DNA of 64,000 bases. Origin: Peribacillus loiseleuriae (GTDB lineage Bacteria > Bacillota > Bacilli > Bacillales > DSM-1321). The DNA lies in contig NZ_LFZW01000001.1 in the NCBI RefSeq assembly GCF_001183985.1, positions 166,806 through 230,805 of the forward strand, given 5' to 3'. The position numbers were made by a program, and so were the translations under genes. This document shows, piece by piece, positions 48,926-58,060 of this stretch. The notes under the pieces are model-generated. The model was not told where the DNA came from, did not search any database, and saw only the letters and a list, made by a program, of their open reading frames with translations. Every line of letters starts with the position of its first letter. Positions within the stretch are counted from its first letter, which is position 1.

Positions 48926-49732
48926 ATGAAGAAGAAATTGTCACCTGTATCTTCCCTATTTTTAGTGCTTATCTTTTTTATCTTGTATGCACCAATCTTC
49001 TTTCTTATTTTTTACTCATTTAACAGCGGCGGTACTATGTTCAACTTTGAAAGCTTTACGCTGGATTGGTATCGCGAATTATTTGGTGATACGCGCTTGT
49101 TAATTATTGTTTTGAATACACTTGTGATTGCGTTATTATCTGCTCTAATCTCGACAATTATTGGCGTAATAGGTGCTTTGTATATTCATTCGGTAAAGAA
49201 AAGACAAACGAAAAGCACCTTTTTATCATTGAATAGCGTGCTCATCGTCAGCCCGGATGTGATTATTGGTGCATCGTTTTTGATTTTGTTTACGATGGCT
49301 GGAATTAAACTTGGCTTTTATTCCGTGTTGTTAGCACATATTGCTTTTAGTGTACCAATCGTCGTCTTAATGGTTCTTCCAAAGCTAATGGAAATGAGTC
49401 CGACTTATATTGACGCGGCACGTGATCTTGGAGCAAGCAGCATAGGTGTGCTCACAAAAGTGATCCTACCTTATATTACACCAGGCATATTTGCTGGGTT
49501 TTTCATGGCTTTAACTTACTCTCTTGATGATTTTGCAGTTACATTCTTTGTGACAGGAAATGGGTTCTCGACATTATCGGTTGAGATCTACTCATTGGCA
49601 CGTAGGGGAGTATCTTTGAATATTAATGCTCTGTCTTCCTTACTGTTCCTGTTTACTGTTATTTTGGTCGTTGGCTATTACTTCATCACGAAGCGTAGTA
49701 CGAAGTCAGGCGGAATGGGGGTTCGCAAATGA
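48926..49732 (+). CDS. potC: Spermidine/putrescine ABC transporter permease
   Basis: The 268-residue permease has the YAPIFFLIFYSFNSG start, FESFTLDWYRELFGD, SPDVIIGASFL and EAA loop IDAARDLGASSIGVLTKVILPYITPG. ATG 48926 follows AAAGAGGTGTATAAG, one base after the potB stop. It forms the channel with PotB. Confidence 0.92.
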   Translation: MKKKLSPVSSLFLVLIFFILYAPIFFLIFYSFNSGGTMFNFESFTLDWYRELFGDTRLLIIVLNTLVIALLSALISTIIGVIGALYIHSVKKRQTKSTFLSLNSVLIVSPDVIIGASFLILFTMAGIKLGFYSVLLAHIAFSVPIVVLMVLPKLMEMSPTYIDAARDLGASSIGVLTKVILPYITPGIFAGFFMALTYSLDDFAVTFFVTGNGFSTLSVEIYSLARRGVSLNINALSSLLFLFTVILVVGYYFITKRSTKSGGMGVRK

Positions 49733-50802
49733 AACAATTAGTCCGTGTATTTTTGACGATTATTCTTGTTTCTGTTGTGCTCCTTTATATCACGGATCGA
49801 TTGAATCGTTCACAAGGGTTGTCAGGTGGCAATACGTTGACGGTCTATAACTGGGGAGACTATATTGCTCCGGATATAATTGATCAGTTTGAAAAAGAAA
49901 CAGGCATAAAAGTCATCTATGAGACATTTGACTCGAATGAGGCGATGATGACGAAAATCGAACAAGGTGGAACGACGTATGATGTTGCGGTTCCGTCTGA
50001 ATATATGATTGATAAGATGATTAAGGAAGACTTATTAATTCCGCTTGACCATTCTAAACTGCCGAATCTGAAAAATATTGATGAACGGTTTATGGACTTG
50101 CCATTTGATCCTGATAATATATATTCTATTCCGTATTTTTGGGGAACCGTAGGTATTGTTTATAATCCGAAAATGTTGGATGGAATGGAAATAACAAGTT
50201 GGAATGATTTGTGGGATCGTAAACTAAAAAACGAAATTCTGTTAATTGATGGCGCGCGAGAAGTAATCGGAATGGGACTTAATAGTTTACATTATTCATT
50301 AAATGATACAAATTTAAAGCATTTACAAGAAGCGAAGGCGAAGCTCGATACACTGACTCCAAATATCAAGGCGATTGTCGGTGATGAAAATAAATTGCTT
50401 CTAGCAAACCAAGAAGCGGCCATTGGAATTACCTGGTCAGGAGATGCTTCTGAAATTATGTCTGAAAATGAAGACCTTGACTATGTTGTACCAAGTGAGG
50501 GGTCTAATTTATGGTTTGATAATATGGTCATACCGAAAACAGTAAAAAATATTGATGGGGCCCATGCCTTCATTAACTTCATGTTAGATGCGAAGGTTTC
50601 TGCAAAAAATACGGAGTATGTAAGCTATTCAACGCCAAATAAAGCAGCGCTTGAATACATGCCAAAAGAAATGGTGAATGATGAACGTTTTTATCCATCA
50701 CTGGCATTAACCGATAAGCTAGAAGTGTATGAGAACCTTGGGAAAAGAAATTTGGCCACTTATAATGAACTTTTCTTAGAGTTTAAAATGCACCGGAAAT
50801 AA
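49729..50802 (+). CDS. potD: Spermidine/putrescine-binding protein, membrane-anchored
   Basis: This 357-residue binding protein has the PotD fold start LTVYNWGDYIAPDIIDQFEK, VPSEYMIDKMI, PYFWGTVGIVYNP and AAIGITWSGDASEI. Its N-terminus is a hydrophobic helix (about residues 6-21) followed by TDRLNRSQG, with no lipobox cysteine. It is probably held by an uncleaved membrane anchor rather than a lipid. The ATG overlaps the potC stop (ATGA). It captures polyamine for PotABC. Confidence 0.92.
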   Translation: MKQLVRVFLTIILVSVVLLYITDRLNRSQGLSGGNTLTVYNWGDYIAPDIIDQFEKETGIKVIYETFDSNEAMMTKIEQGGTTYDVAVPSEYMIDKMIKEDLLIPLDHSKLPNLKNIDERFMDLPFDPDNIYSIPYFWGTVGIVYNPKMLDGMEITSWNDLWDRKLKNEILLIDGAREVIGMGLNSLHYSLNDTNLKHLQEAKAKLDTLTPNIKAIVGDENKLLLANQEAAIGITWSGDASEIMSENEDLDYVVPSEGSNLWFDNMVIPKTVKNIDGAHAFINFMLDAKVSAKNTEYVSYSTPNKAALEYMPKEMVNDERFYPSLALTDKLEVYENLGKRNLATYNELFLEFKMHRK

Positions 50803-51053
50803 TGAGCAAAGAGGGTGCCTTGAAAGTGGATCTGACTAAAGCAGGTTTATGTGTGGCAAATGCTAATTTGAACTGTACTAGGTGTTGAGAGGTCTGTTCC
50901 CTTGGTTCTGGGTAGCCCCTTTTTCATTTTGACAAAACATGTGATTGTCACACTTATTTAAAGACTCGTTCATAGTTTCGTCATATTTTCTCGATAAGAT
51001 GAATGGACAAGAACAAATCACGGAAACGAACGTATTAATGATAAGGGAGAGCG

Positions 51054-51950
51054 ATGATGAAGGAATTCTTTAAAAGTACAAAAACGTATATATGGGTTGT
51101 AGCCATTCTAGTTATTGTCGCTGCAGCCGTACTTATTGCCTCTTTTTCAAACAGTGAAGCTGTGGCAGAAGTGGATGGGAATAAGATCAGCAAGGATGAG
51201 TTATATGACGCCCTTGTCAGTCAGTATGGAACGACAGTATTAGACACAATAATCACAAATAAATTGGTTGACCTTGAAGCGGAAAAAGCAAAGGTTAAAA
51301 TTACAGATAAGGAAATTCAAGTAGAGTTAGATAAAATGATAGAGTCATATGGCGGAAAAGATAAGTTCGAAGCACAGCTTACAAGCAGTGGTTTAAAAAC
51401 TGCAGATATTGAAGATGATATTCGCTCCTATTTAAAGACTGTTAAGCTATTAGAGCCTAGAATCAAGATTACAGATGATGAAATGAAGGAGTATTTCGAA
51501 GCTAATAAAGACCAGTATGCGCAAGCTGAACAAGTAGAAGCAAGTCATATTTTAGTGAAGGATGAGGCGACAGCTAAAGAAGTAGCTAAGAAATTAGCTG
51601 ATGGAGGCGACTTTGCTAAATTAGCAAAGGAATATTCTACGGACACCGCTAACGCTTCCAATGGAGGGAAATTGGGCTATTTCGGAAAAGGGGAAATGGC
51701 TCCAGAATTTGAAAGTGCAGCTTTCTCCCTGAAGGTAAATGAAATCAGTGATCCAGTTAAAACAGATTTTGGCTATCATATCATTCAAGTGACCGGTAAA
51801 AAGGAAGCAAAAGCAGCGAACTTCGAAGATAGCAAAAAGGACATCAGAGAAGCCCTAAAAACGGAAAAACTGACTGCTGAATTCCCGACATGGCTAGCGG
51901 AGCAGAAAAAAGATCATAAAATTAGTAATACATTAATTCCTAATAAATAA
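51054..51950 (+). CDS. PrsA-like parvulin peptidyl-prolyl isomerase, transmembrane anchored
   Basis: This 298-residue extracytoplasmic foldase has an N-terminal SurA/PrsA chaperone region (VAEVDGNKISKDELYDALV) and a parvulin domain of about 95 residues: VEASHILVKDEATAKEVAKK, GGDFAKLAKEYSTD, NGGKLGYFGKGEMAPEFE, VKTDFGYHIIQV. The N-terminal hydrophobic segment (about 11-31) lacks the lipobox cysteine of PrsA, so it is anchored by a membrane helix, as in YacD. AAGGGAGAG precedes the tandem ATGs (51054 and 51057). It is a single gene with its own terminator. Confidence 0.87.
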   Translation: MMKEFFKSTKTYIWVVAILVIVAAAVLIASFSNSEAVAEVDGNKISKDELYDALVSQYGTTVLDTIITNKLVDLEAEKAKVKITDKEIQVELDKMIESYGGKDKFEAQLTSSGLKTADIEDDIRSYLKTVKLLEPRIKITDDEMKEYFEANKDQYAQAEQVEASHILVKDEATAKEVAKKLADGGDFAKLAKEYSTDTANASNGGKLGYFGKGEMAPEFESAAFSLKVNEISDPVKTDFGYHIIQVTGKKEAKAANFEDSKKDIREALKTEKLTAEFPTWLAEQKKDHKISNTLIPNK

Positions 51951-51975
51951 TAATGAGTTCAATACTCAAAGAAAG

Positions 51976-52003
51976 AAACGAGCAGAAATTGCTCGTTTTT
52001 TTC
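51976..52003 (+). terminator. Rho-independent terminator after PrsA-like gene
   Basis: AAACGAGCA pairs with TGCTCGTTT around GAAAT, followed by TTTTC. Confidence 0.88.
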
Positions 52004-52307
52004 TTTAGGGTGTTTTAAGTATTGTTGGTTGCTTAGTGTGATATGTATTCTCCACGCCCTTTTTTTTAGGTTTTCGTTCCCATGTTTCAACGGATCAATG
52101 CCTTCTCGTTCCTTCGTCACACCTATTCAAGTGGTGGAGGCAGGCCCTTCTAAAGGAATGGAAAAGCGCTATTATTATTCCAATCTATTTAAAACTTATG
52201 TACTTTTGATAAACGGAAGTTAGGGTTTTACATAGATTTTACAACCTCCTAGCTTGATTATTTGCCTATATCAGCGAAAAGGTGTCGGAATTTGGTGAAA
52301 AAACATC
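52004..52307. other. Intergenic stretch without recognisable gene
   Basis: No supportable gene. An open frame at 52029-52223 lacks a ribosome-binding site. Just downstream (52370-52400) there is a short tandem repeat of an AAAGAGATA-type unit in the ABC operon leader. Confidence 0.35.
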
Positions 52308-52336
52308 TTGCGTTTTACCTCTCACTTTCGTAAAAT
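52308..52336 (+). promoter_or_regulatory. Sigma-A promoter of the amino-acid-type ABC operon
   Basis: TTGCGT (52308-52313), a 17-base spacer and TAAAAT (52331-52336), about 80 bases before the start. Confidence 0.55.
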
Positions 52337-52417
52337 GATTTTATCAGAATACTTTATTTCGCTAAATAAATAAAGAGGTAAAGAGATAAAGAGATAAAGA
52401 CATTTGGGGGGAGAAAT

Positions 52418-53248
52418 ATGAAAAAGGTTATTCTATCATTATTCATGGTGGCAATTGCTTTAGTGGTTACAGCGTGCGGCACACAACCTAAAATGCCAGA
52501 AAACTCAAAAAGTGGGCAGAGTGAAAAGACAACGAGCGGCGATACCTTAGCTGAAATAAAAGAAAAGGGTGAAATCACCATTGGTTTAGATGATACACTC
52601 CCACCTATGGAATATCGCAATGATAAAAATGAGTTGGTAGGTTTTGATATTGAATTTGCTGAAGCACTTGCAAAGGAACTTGGGGTTAAAGTGAAATTTG
52701 TCCCATCAGCATGGGATGGAATTATCCCTGGTTTAGATGCGAAACGATTTGACATTATTTTATCTTCCATGAATGCAACAGATGAAAGAAAGAAAAAAGT
52801 TGATTTTGTCGAATACTTTGGTGTCGGGCAAATTTTGGCTGTAAAAACAGGAAATCCGTTAAATATCAAATCAGTAGATGACTTGAAAGGAAAGATTGTC
52901 GGGGTCCAATTAGGTTCTACAGGTGAAACAGCCGCAAACTCCATTAACGGGATTAAAGAAATAAAAAAATATGATTTGACTACCGATGTATTCAATGACA
53001 TGGGACTTGGACGTGTAGAGGCTGCTGTTGTAGGGGAAATGATTGGCCGTTATTACATGACGACTAAGCCTGGAGAATTTGAAATTGTGGGCGAAGCATT
53101 CCAAGTACAACCTATGGGGATTGCTGTTCGAAAAAATGATAATCAGCTCCGGGACGCCTTAGAAAAAGCAGTGCGTACGGTTGAGGGTAATGGAACGTTA
53201 AGTAAAATCAGTGAAAAGTGGTTTGAAAAGGATATTACGAAACAGTAA
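52418..53248 (+). CDS. Polar amino acid-type ABC substrate-binding lipoprotein
   Basis: The 276-residue precursor has a lipoprotein signal (MKKVILSLFMVAIALVVTAC, lipobox VTAC) and a family-3 binding fold: EIKEKGEITIGLDDTLPPME, LVGFDIEFAEALAKELGVKV, WDGIIPGLDAKRFDII, GVQLGSTGETAAN. GGGGGGAG precedes the ATG. It heads a four-gene unit with permease, ATPase and M20 deacylase, the layout of Bacillus yxeMNOP. By analogy the ligand may be an N-acylated sulphur amino acid, which is inference. Confidence 0.9.
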   Translation: MKKVILSLFMVAIALVVTACGTQPKMPENSKSGQSEKTTSGDTLAEIKEKGEITIGLDDTLPPMEYRNDKNELVGFDIEFAEALAKELGVKVKFVPSAWDGIIPGLDAKRFDIILSSMNATDERKKKVDFVEYFGVGQILAVKTGNPLNIKSVDDLKGKIVGVQLGSTGETAANSINGIKEIKKYDLTTDVFNDMGLGRVEAAVVGEMIGRYYMTTKPGEFEIVGEAFQVQPMGIAVRKNDNQLRDALEKAVRTVEGNGTLSKISEKWFEKDITKQ

Positions 53249-53251
53249 TCA

Positions 53252-53290
53252 AAAACGGATAAACCGGGTAACCGCTTTATCCGTTTTATT
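53252..53290 (+). terminator. Intercistronic hairpin, possible partial terminator
   Basis: AAAACGGATAAA pairs perfectly with TTTATCCGTTTT around a 12-base loop, then ATTG. Between the binding-protein gene and the permease it would let the binding protein be made in excess. Confidence 0.7.
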
Positions 53291-53310
53291 GTAAAAAAGG
53301 AGAGAGAGAA

Positions 53311-53973
53311 ATGAACGAGTTTTTATCCTTTGCACTTACATATTTACCTTACTTATTACAGGGGGCATTAGTTACCGTTGAAATCGCGGTAATTGGGGTG
53401 ATTTTTGGAAGTATATTAGGATTACTAGTTGGACTTGGCCGGGTTTCAAAGAATCCTCTTTTATCACAGTTAAGTAAATTTTTCATTTGGGTAATCCGTG
53501 GAACCCCTCTATTATTGCAATTATTTGTCATCCACTTTGCCATTCCATCGGTATTCAGCTCCCTTACGATGCCGCCATTTGTGTCGGCCTGTATCGCGCT
53601 ATCCATCAATGCAGCTGCCTATATTGCGGAAATTGCCAGAGGAGCGATTCAATCAATCGACAAGGGACAAATGGAAGCAGCAAGATCACTTGGATTAAGT
53701 TCGAGTCAATCCATGAGACGCGTCATCATTCCTCAAGCCTTTCGCCGGATGCTGCCGCCTCTAGGAAACGAATTTATTGCTTTAATTAAAGAGTCATCCC
53801 TTGTGTCAACCATTGCCTTATATGATTTGTTACGGACAGGCCAACAAATTATCAGCAGTACGTACCGTTATATGGAGATTTTCTTCCTGGTTGGTTTAAT
53901 CTACTTACTATTAACGACTGTCATGTCCTTTATTATAGGAAAAATTGAGAAAAAAGTAGGTGCATACGAATGA
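53311..53973 (+). CDS. Polar amino acid-type ABC permease
   Basis: The 220-residue HisMQ/YxeN-type permease has about five helices. It shows [64 protein letters not shown] (EAA loop) and [29 protein letters not shown] precedes the ATG. It probably forms a homodimeric channel with the ATPase encoded next. Confidence 0.93.
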   Translation: MNEFLSFALTYLPYLLQGALVTVEIAVIGVIFGSILGLLVGLGRVSKNPLLSQLSKFFIWVIRGTPLLLQLFVIHFAIPSVFSSLTMPPFVSACIALSINAAAYIAEIARGAIQSIDKGQMEAARSLGLSSSQSMRRVIIPQAFRRMLPPLGNEFIALIKESSLVSTIALYDLLRTGQQIISSTYRYMEIFFLVGLIYLLLTTVMSFIIGKIEKKVGAYE

Positions 53974-54692
53974 TTTCATGTAAAAATGTGGTGAAGACAT
54001 TTAATCACCTAGAAGTTTTAAAAGGGATAGATTTAGATGTTGCTTCCGGTGAGGTTGTCGTAATTATCGGACCAAGCGGTTCTGGGAAAAGTACGTTTCT
54101 CCGCTGCATGAATTGTTTAGAAGTGGCTGATAGTGGGACGATTACCGTTAATGGAAAAACAGTCGAGTCAAAAGAGTCCTCATTAAATAAACTTCGTCAG
54201 GACATCGGGATGGTTTTTCAGCAATTTAATTTATTCCCTCATAGGACCGTAATCGGGAATATCATGGAAGCACCTGTCTTGTTAAAAAAAGTGACAAAGG
54301 ATCAGGCGAAGGAAAAAGGGATGGAACTTCTTAAAAAAGTAGGATTAGAAGACAAAGTAGATGAGTTTCCTAACCGATTATCCGGAGGACAAAAGCAGCG
54401 TGTGGCAATTGCTAGAGCATTGGCGATGGAACCAAAAATTATGTTGTTTGATGAACCCACATCTGCCCTTGATCCAGAATTAGTCGGTGAAGTACTAGCA
54501 GTCATGAAACAATTGGCAAAAGAAGGGATGACCATGGTGGTCGTCACACATGAAATGGGGTTTGCAAAGGAAGTAGCTGACCGTGTGATCTTTATGGATG
54601 GAGGGTATATCGTTGAGCAAGGCTCTCCAGAAGAAATTTTTGGTCAACCAAAGCATGAGAGAACGAAAGAATTTTTAGGACATTTGAAATAG
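53970..54692 (+). CDS. Polar amino acid-type ABC ATPase
   Basis: The 240-residue ATPase of the GlnQ/YxeO group has Walker [11 protein letters not shown]-loop [15 protein letters not shown], signature [17 protein letters not shown], Walker [17 protein letters not shown] and [16 protein letters not shown]. Its ATG overlaps the permease stop (ATGA), indicating translational coupling. Confidence 0.94.
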   Translation: MISCKNVVKTFNHLEVLKGIDLDVASGEVVVIIGPSGSGKSTFLRCMNCLEVADSGTITVNGKTVESKESSLNKLRQDIGMVFQQFNLFPHRTVIGNIMEAPVLLKKVTKDQAKEKGMELLKKVGLEDKVDEFPNRLSGGQKQRVAIARALAMEPKIMLFDEPTSALDPELVGEVLAVMKQLAKEGMTMVVVTHEMGFAKEVADRVIFMDGGYIVEQGSPEEIFGQPKHERTKEFLGHLK

Positions 54693-54703
54693 GAGAGTGG
54701 ATT

Positions 54704-55903
54704 ATGAAACAAGTTTCAAATAAAGAATTTTCCGCCATTCTAGAAGAAAAAGTAGATCATTTATTCCCTCGATTAATTGAAATCAGAAGACATCTCCATA
54801 TGAATCCTGAAATTAGCAACAAAGAATTTGAAACAACAAAACGCTTAAACGAATGGTTAGAAGAATTCGGAATCTCGCAAATTCCTACTGACTTAAAAAC
54901 AGGGACAGCGGCAAGGGTGGCTGGAAAACAACAAGGGCCGACCATTGCTTTACGTGCAGATATTGATGCGCTACCAATTCAAGAAGAATCTAATCTGCCG
55001 TTTCGTTCCAAAATAGACGGCGTCAGCCATATGTGCGGTCATGATGTCCACACAACGATTGCATTAGGTGCTGCGATTATCTTGCAAGAGCTTAGTGAGA
55101 CCCTGCCAGGAAATGTCCGTATTTTATTCCAACCAGCAGAAGAAACGGAAGGAGGAGCTGTGTCCCTCATTGAAGCAGGCCTATTAAAAGGTGTAAAGTC
55201 CATCATTGGTCTCCATAATTCCCCAGATATTCCTACAGGTACAATGGGGATAAAAGAAGGATTTTTTATGGCAAGCGTGGACGATTTTACCCTTACGATA
55301 AAAGGGAAAGGCGGACATGCGGCACTGCCTGAAAGAACCATTGATCCAATCGTGATAGGCAGTGCAGTTGTTACTCAGCTCCAAACGATCGTCAGCCGTA
55401 ACATCTCCGCTAAAGAAACTGCGGTTGTAAGTATTGGTTCTTTTCAAGCAGGTGCAACCAATAATGTCATCCCAGATCACGCTATTTTAAAAGGGACCGT
55501 TAGGACTTCTAATGAAGAAGTTCGACAAAAAATCTATGAGATTTTTACAAAAGTCGTGACAAATACGGTGACAGGACTTGGTGGGGAAGTCGGAGTGGAT
55601 TACAAATTTTTAATCCCTGCCGTAGTAAATGATGCCAGAGTAACGGAAATTGCGCGCTCAGCTTCAATATCCGTTGTAGGCGAAGCAAATACGCTTCTAT
55701 CCGATTCAACCATGGGTGGAGAGGATTTTTCATACTATCAAAAAGAAGTACCTGGATGCTATGTATGGCTAGGCTCGAGAAATGAAGAAAAAGGAATCAC
55801 CTACGACCTGCATCACCCCAAATTTATGGTCGACGAGGAAGCTATCAAAATCGGCGTAAAATGGATGGTCCAAGCTGCTTTTCAATTACTGCAAGACAAA
55901 TAA
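54704..55903 (+). CDS. M20D amidohydrolase/deacylase, YxeP-like
   Basis: This 399-residue cytosolic zinc or manganese amidohydrolase has RRHLHMNPEIS, LRADIDALPIQEE, HMCGHDVHT (C111, H113, H116), QPAEETEGGA, the GKGGHAALP dimerisation motif and the late GGEDFSYYQKEVPG. This is the N-acyl-amino-acid deacylase/IAA-amidohydrolase group. GGAGAG precedes the ATG, 11 bases after the ATPase. With the importer it forms an uptake-and-deacylate unit. B. subtilis YxeP in the same position deacetylates N-acetyl-S-(2-succino)cysteine; the other enzymes of that pathway are absent here. Confidence 0.9.
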   Translation: MKQVSNKEFSAILEEKVDHLFPRLIEIRRHLHMNPEISNKEFETTKRLNEWLEEFGISQIPTDLKTGTAARVAGKQQGPTIALRADIDALPIQEESNLPFRSKIDGVSHMCGHDVHTTIALGAAIILQELSETLPGNVRILFQPAEETEGGAVSLIEAGLLKGVKSIIGLHNSPDIPTGTMGIKEGFFMASVDDFTLTIKGKGGHAALPERTIDPIVIGSAVVTQLQTIVSRNISAKETAVVSIGSFQAGATNNVIPDHAILKGTVRTSNEEVRQKIYEIFTKVVTNTVTGLGGEVGVDYKFLIPAVVNDARVTEIARSASISVVGEANTLLSDSTMGGEDFSYYQKEVPGCYVWLGSRNEEKGITYDLHHPKFMVDEEAIKIGVKWMVQAAFQLLQDK

Positions 55904-56072
55904 GAAAAGCAGAGCGCCCATTTAAAGGCACAGAAGATGGCAACAACATAAACGAGGGAAAATTAACCTACTCTCATCTCAATTAATATTCATTGGGGAG
56001 ATTGCACACAAAAACACTGTATGAAAGATCGTTTAGGCAATTGACAGAGAAGTAGTCAATTTAATCTAACAA

Positions 56073-56115
56073 TGAAAACCCCACCTAAGCGGTCGTGCCT
56101 AGGTGGGATTTTCAT
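56073..56115. terminator. Bidirectional terminator between convergent genes
   Basis: GAAAAccCCACCTA pairs with TAGGTGGGaTTTTC around about 12 bases. It ends both the M20 gene (plus) and the FtsH-like gene (minus). Confidence 0.85.
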
Positions 56116-57842
56116 CAAACAAGTACTATTTCAGGCCGTTCACTGCTAACAATTTCTTCCACTTCAGATCCTTCAAGCGTTTCTTTCTTTAATAGCGCTT
56201 CGACAAGTTCTTCGTATTGTTCGCGGTTACTACTAATAAGCTTTTCGGTTGCTTGAATGGCTTCGTTAAATAATTCCTGCATTCTTTGTTCTTTTTCACC
56301 TTTATTGAACGTAAGGGTGAAGCCGTCTTGTAGCATTCCAGTTTCGACCATTTGTTCTAATAGATGTTTTGCTTGTTTGACATCGCCGCTTACACCGATG
56401 CTATGTTCACCCAAAAACATCCGCTCTGAAACACCGCCAGCAAGAATCATTTTGACTTGATCAAGTAATTCACTTGTTGTGGCTAAATGCAGTTCTTTGT
56501 GAAGCGGTGCAACATAACCGAGTGCATCGCCACGAGGAATGATGGTTGCTTTACGAACAGAACCTGGTTTCGTAATCGTAGCTACTAGGGCATGTCCACT
56601 TTCATGAATGGCAACACGTCTTTTGGTTTCAGGATCATTCAATGAACGTGATGTGCTTCCTAAAATCGTACGGTCAATGGCATAATCAAGATCACTTTTC
56701 TCAATAAATTCCTGTCCATTACGTAATGCCCGTCTTGAAGCTGTATCGAATAGAGAACTTAAATCTGCACCGGAAAATCCTGAAGTGCTTTCAGCTAACA
56801 GATCAAGAGAAAGAAGAACATCTGCTGACAGCTGTTTGCCTTTTGCATGGATATCAATAATTTCTTTCCGGCCTTTCGTATCTGGCAACGGTACTTGGAA
56901 TGCAAAATCAATCCGTCCAGGGCGAAGGAAGGCGTCGTCTAACATATCCTTCCGGTTTGTAGCGGAGATAAACAAAATTCCATCGTTCGAATGCCCACCA
57001 TCAAGCTGAACGAGTAGCTCAGTCAATGTTTTTTCTCCTTCTTCACCGCCATGTTCTTTTCGTTTAGCAGCCAGAGCATCTACTTCATCGATAAAAATGA
57101 CCGCTGGTGTTTGTTTTCTTGCATTTTGGAATAAACTACGAACACGAGAAGCCCCAACACCGACAAACATTTCATTAAAGGCTGAACCGCTTGTAGAAAA
57201 GAAATTTGCACCCATTTCTTTAGCGATGGCCTGAGCCAGCAATGTCTTCCCGGTTCCAGGAGGCCCGTATAATAGAATTCCTTTTGGTGCGGTGATTCCT
57301 AATTTCTCTGAACGCTCAGGCTCTTTTAAAATGGAAAGTGTTTGTAGAATTTCTTCTTTAATTTCGGTCTGTAATCCGCCGATATCATCAAGAGTAATGG
57401 CTGGGAGCGGTTTTGCAGAAGACACGCTATTCTTCATTTTTCCGATACCGATGCCACCTTTTGCTTTTCTTTGTATAATAATGGCGGTTGCCACTAATGC
57501 AGCGATTAATCCGCCTAACAACCATAAACTGAATGGGCTAGTTGATGAGAAAGAATACTGAATATTATATGTTTCAACAAGTTTATTTACTAATTGGCTA
57601 TTTGGAGGTACGTGAGAAATATAACTTCCTTCTGAAGTAGTCAATGTCAAGGTACCATTCTGATTTTCCTTCAACGTTACTAAATCACCATTTTGAGCAG
57701 CGATCGTACTTTCGACCGAAGAAAAAGGAATTTCTGTTTTCGATGACTGGTTAACAGCATACAATAAAACACCGGAAATGATCACAAGTAATGCCATAAA
57801 GATGGGCAAGAATTTCGAAACGAATCTAGAGTTTGAGTTCAA
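56115..57842 (-). CDS. FtsH-family AAA+ zinc protease, short paralogue
   Basis: This 575-residue membrane protease has TM1 (about residues 12-29), an extracytoplasmic domain and TM2 (about 105-125). The AAA+ module has Walker A GPPGTGKT, Walker B IFIDEVDALA, ISATNRKDMLDDAFLRPGR and FVGVGASRVRSLF (pore loop region). A zinc protease domain follows (HESGHALVA; further ligand in SGDVKQAKHLL). The main Bacillus FtsH is about 635 residues and has HEAGH; this copy is shorter and lies away from the tilS-hpt-ftsH cluster, so it is a second FtsH. The start is ATG 57842 after AGGGAGATGAGAA. Confidence 0.9.
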   Translation of the reverse strand: MNSNSRFVSKFLPIFMALLVIISGVLLYAVNQSSKTEIPFSSVESTIAAQNGDLVTLKENQNGTLTLTTSEGSYISHVPPNSQLVNKLVETYNIQYSFSSTSPFSLWLLGGLIAALVATAIIIQRKAKGGIGIGKMKNSVSSAKPLPAITLDDIGGLQTEIKEEILQTLSILKEPERSEKLGITAPKGILLYGPPGTGKTLLAQAIAKEMGANFFSTSGSAFNEMFVGVGASRVRSLFQNARKQTPAVIFIDEVDALAAKRKEHGGEEGEKTLTELLVQLDGGHSNDGILFISATNRKDMLDDAFLRPGRIDFAFQVPLPDTKGRKEIIDIHAKGKQLSADVLLSLDLLAESTSGFSGADLSSLFDTASRRALRNGQEFIEKSDLDYAIDRTILGSTSRSLNDPETKRRVAIHESGHALVATITKPGSVRKATIIPRGDALGYVAPLHKELHLATTSELLDQVKMILAGGVSERMFLGEHSIGVSGDVKQAKHLLEQMVETGMLQDGFTLTFNKGEKEQRMQELFNEAIQATEKLISSNREQYEELVEALLKKETLEGSEVEEIVSSERPEIVLV

Positions 57843-58060
57843 TTTCTCATCTCCCTTTATTATATGAAACTAGTATAGTGAACTAACTACTATTATAAAT
57901 GGTTCTTTTGAACTATTTATAGTGGAAAATAATGTAATACCCCGTATTGCGGTTTATTTTTCCTAATCGTATCTGCGATGTTAGACAGTCTTAAGTGTGA
58001 CGTGGTAAAGTGAAAAGGCATGAGACTAGTTCTCAAACAACAATAGAGGAATGGTTATGA

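Noticed and set aside
52029..52223. 64-codon plus-strand frame
   Set aside because: No ribosome-binding site and no conserved pattern; it is ordinary intergenic DNA.
52362..52400. Short tandem AAAGAGATA-like repeat as a functional array
   Set aside because: Only two to three imperfect units are present, overlapping the leader of the ABC operon. It is more likely polymerase slippage than a regulatory array.
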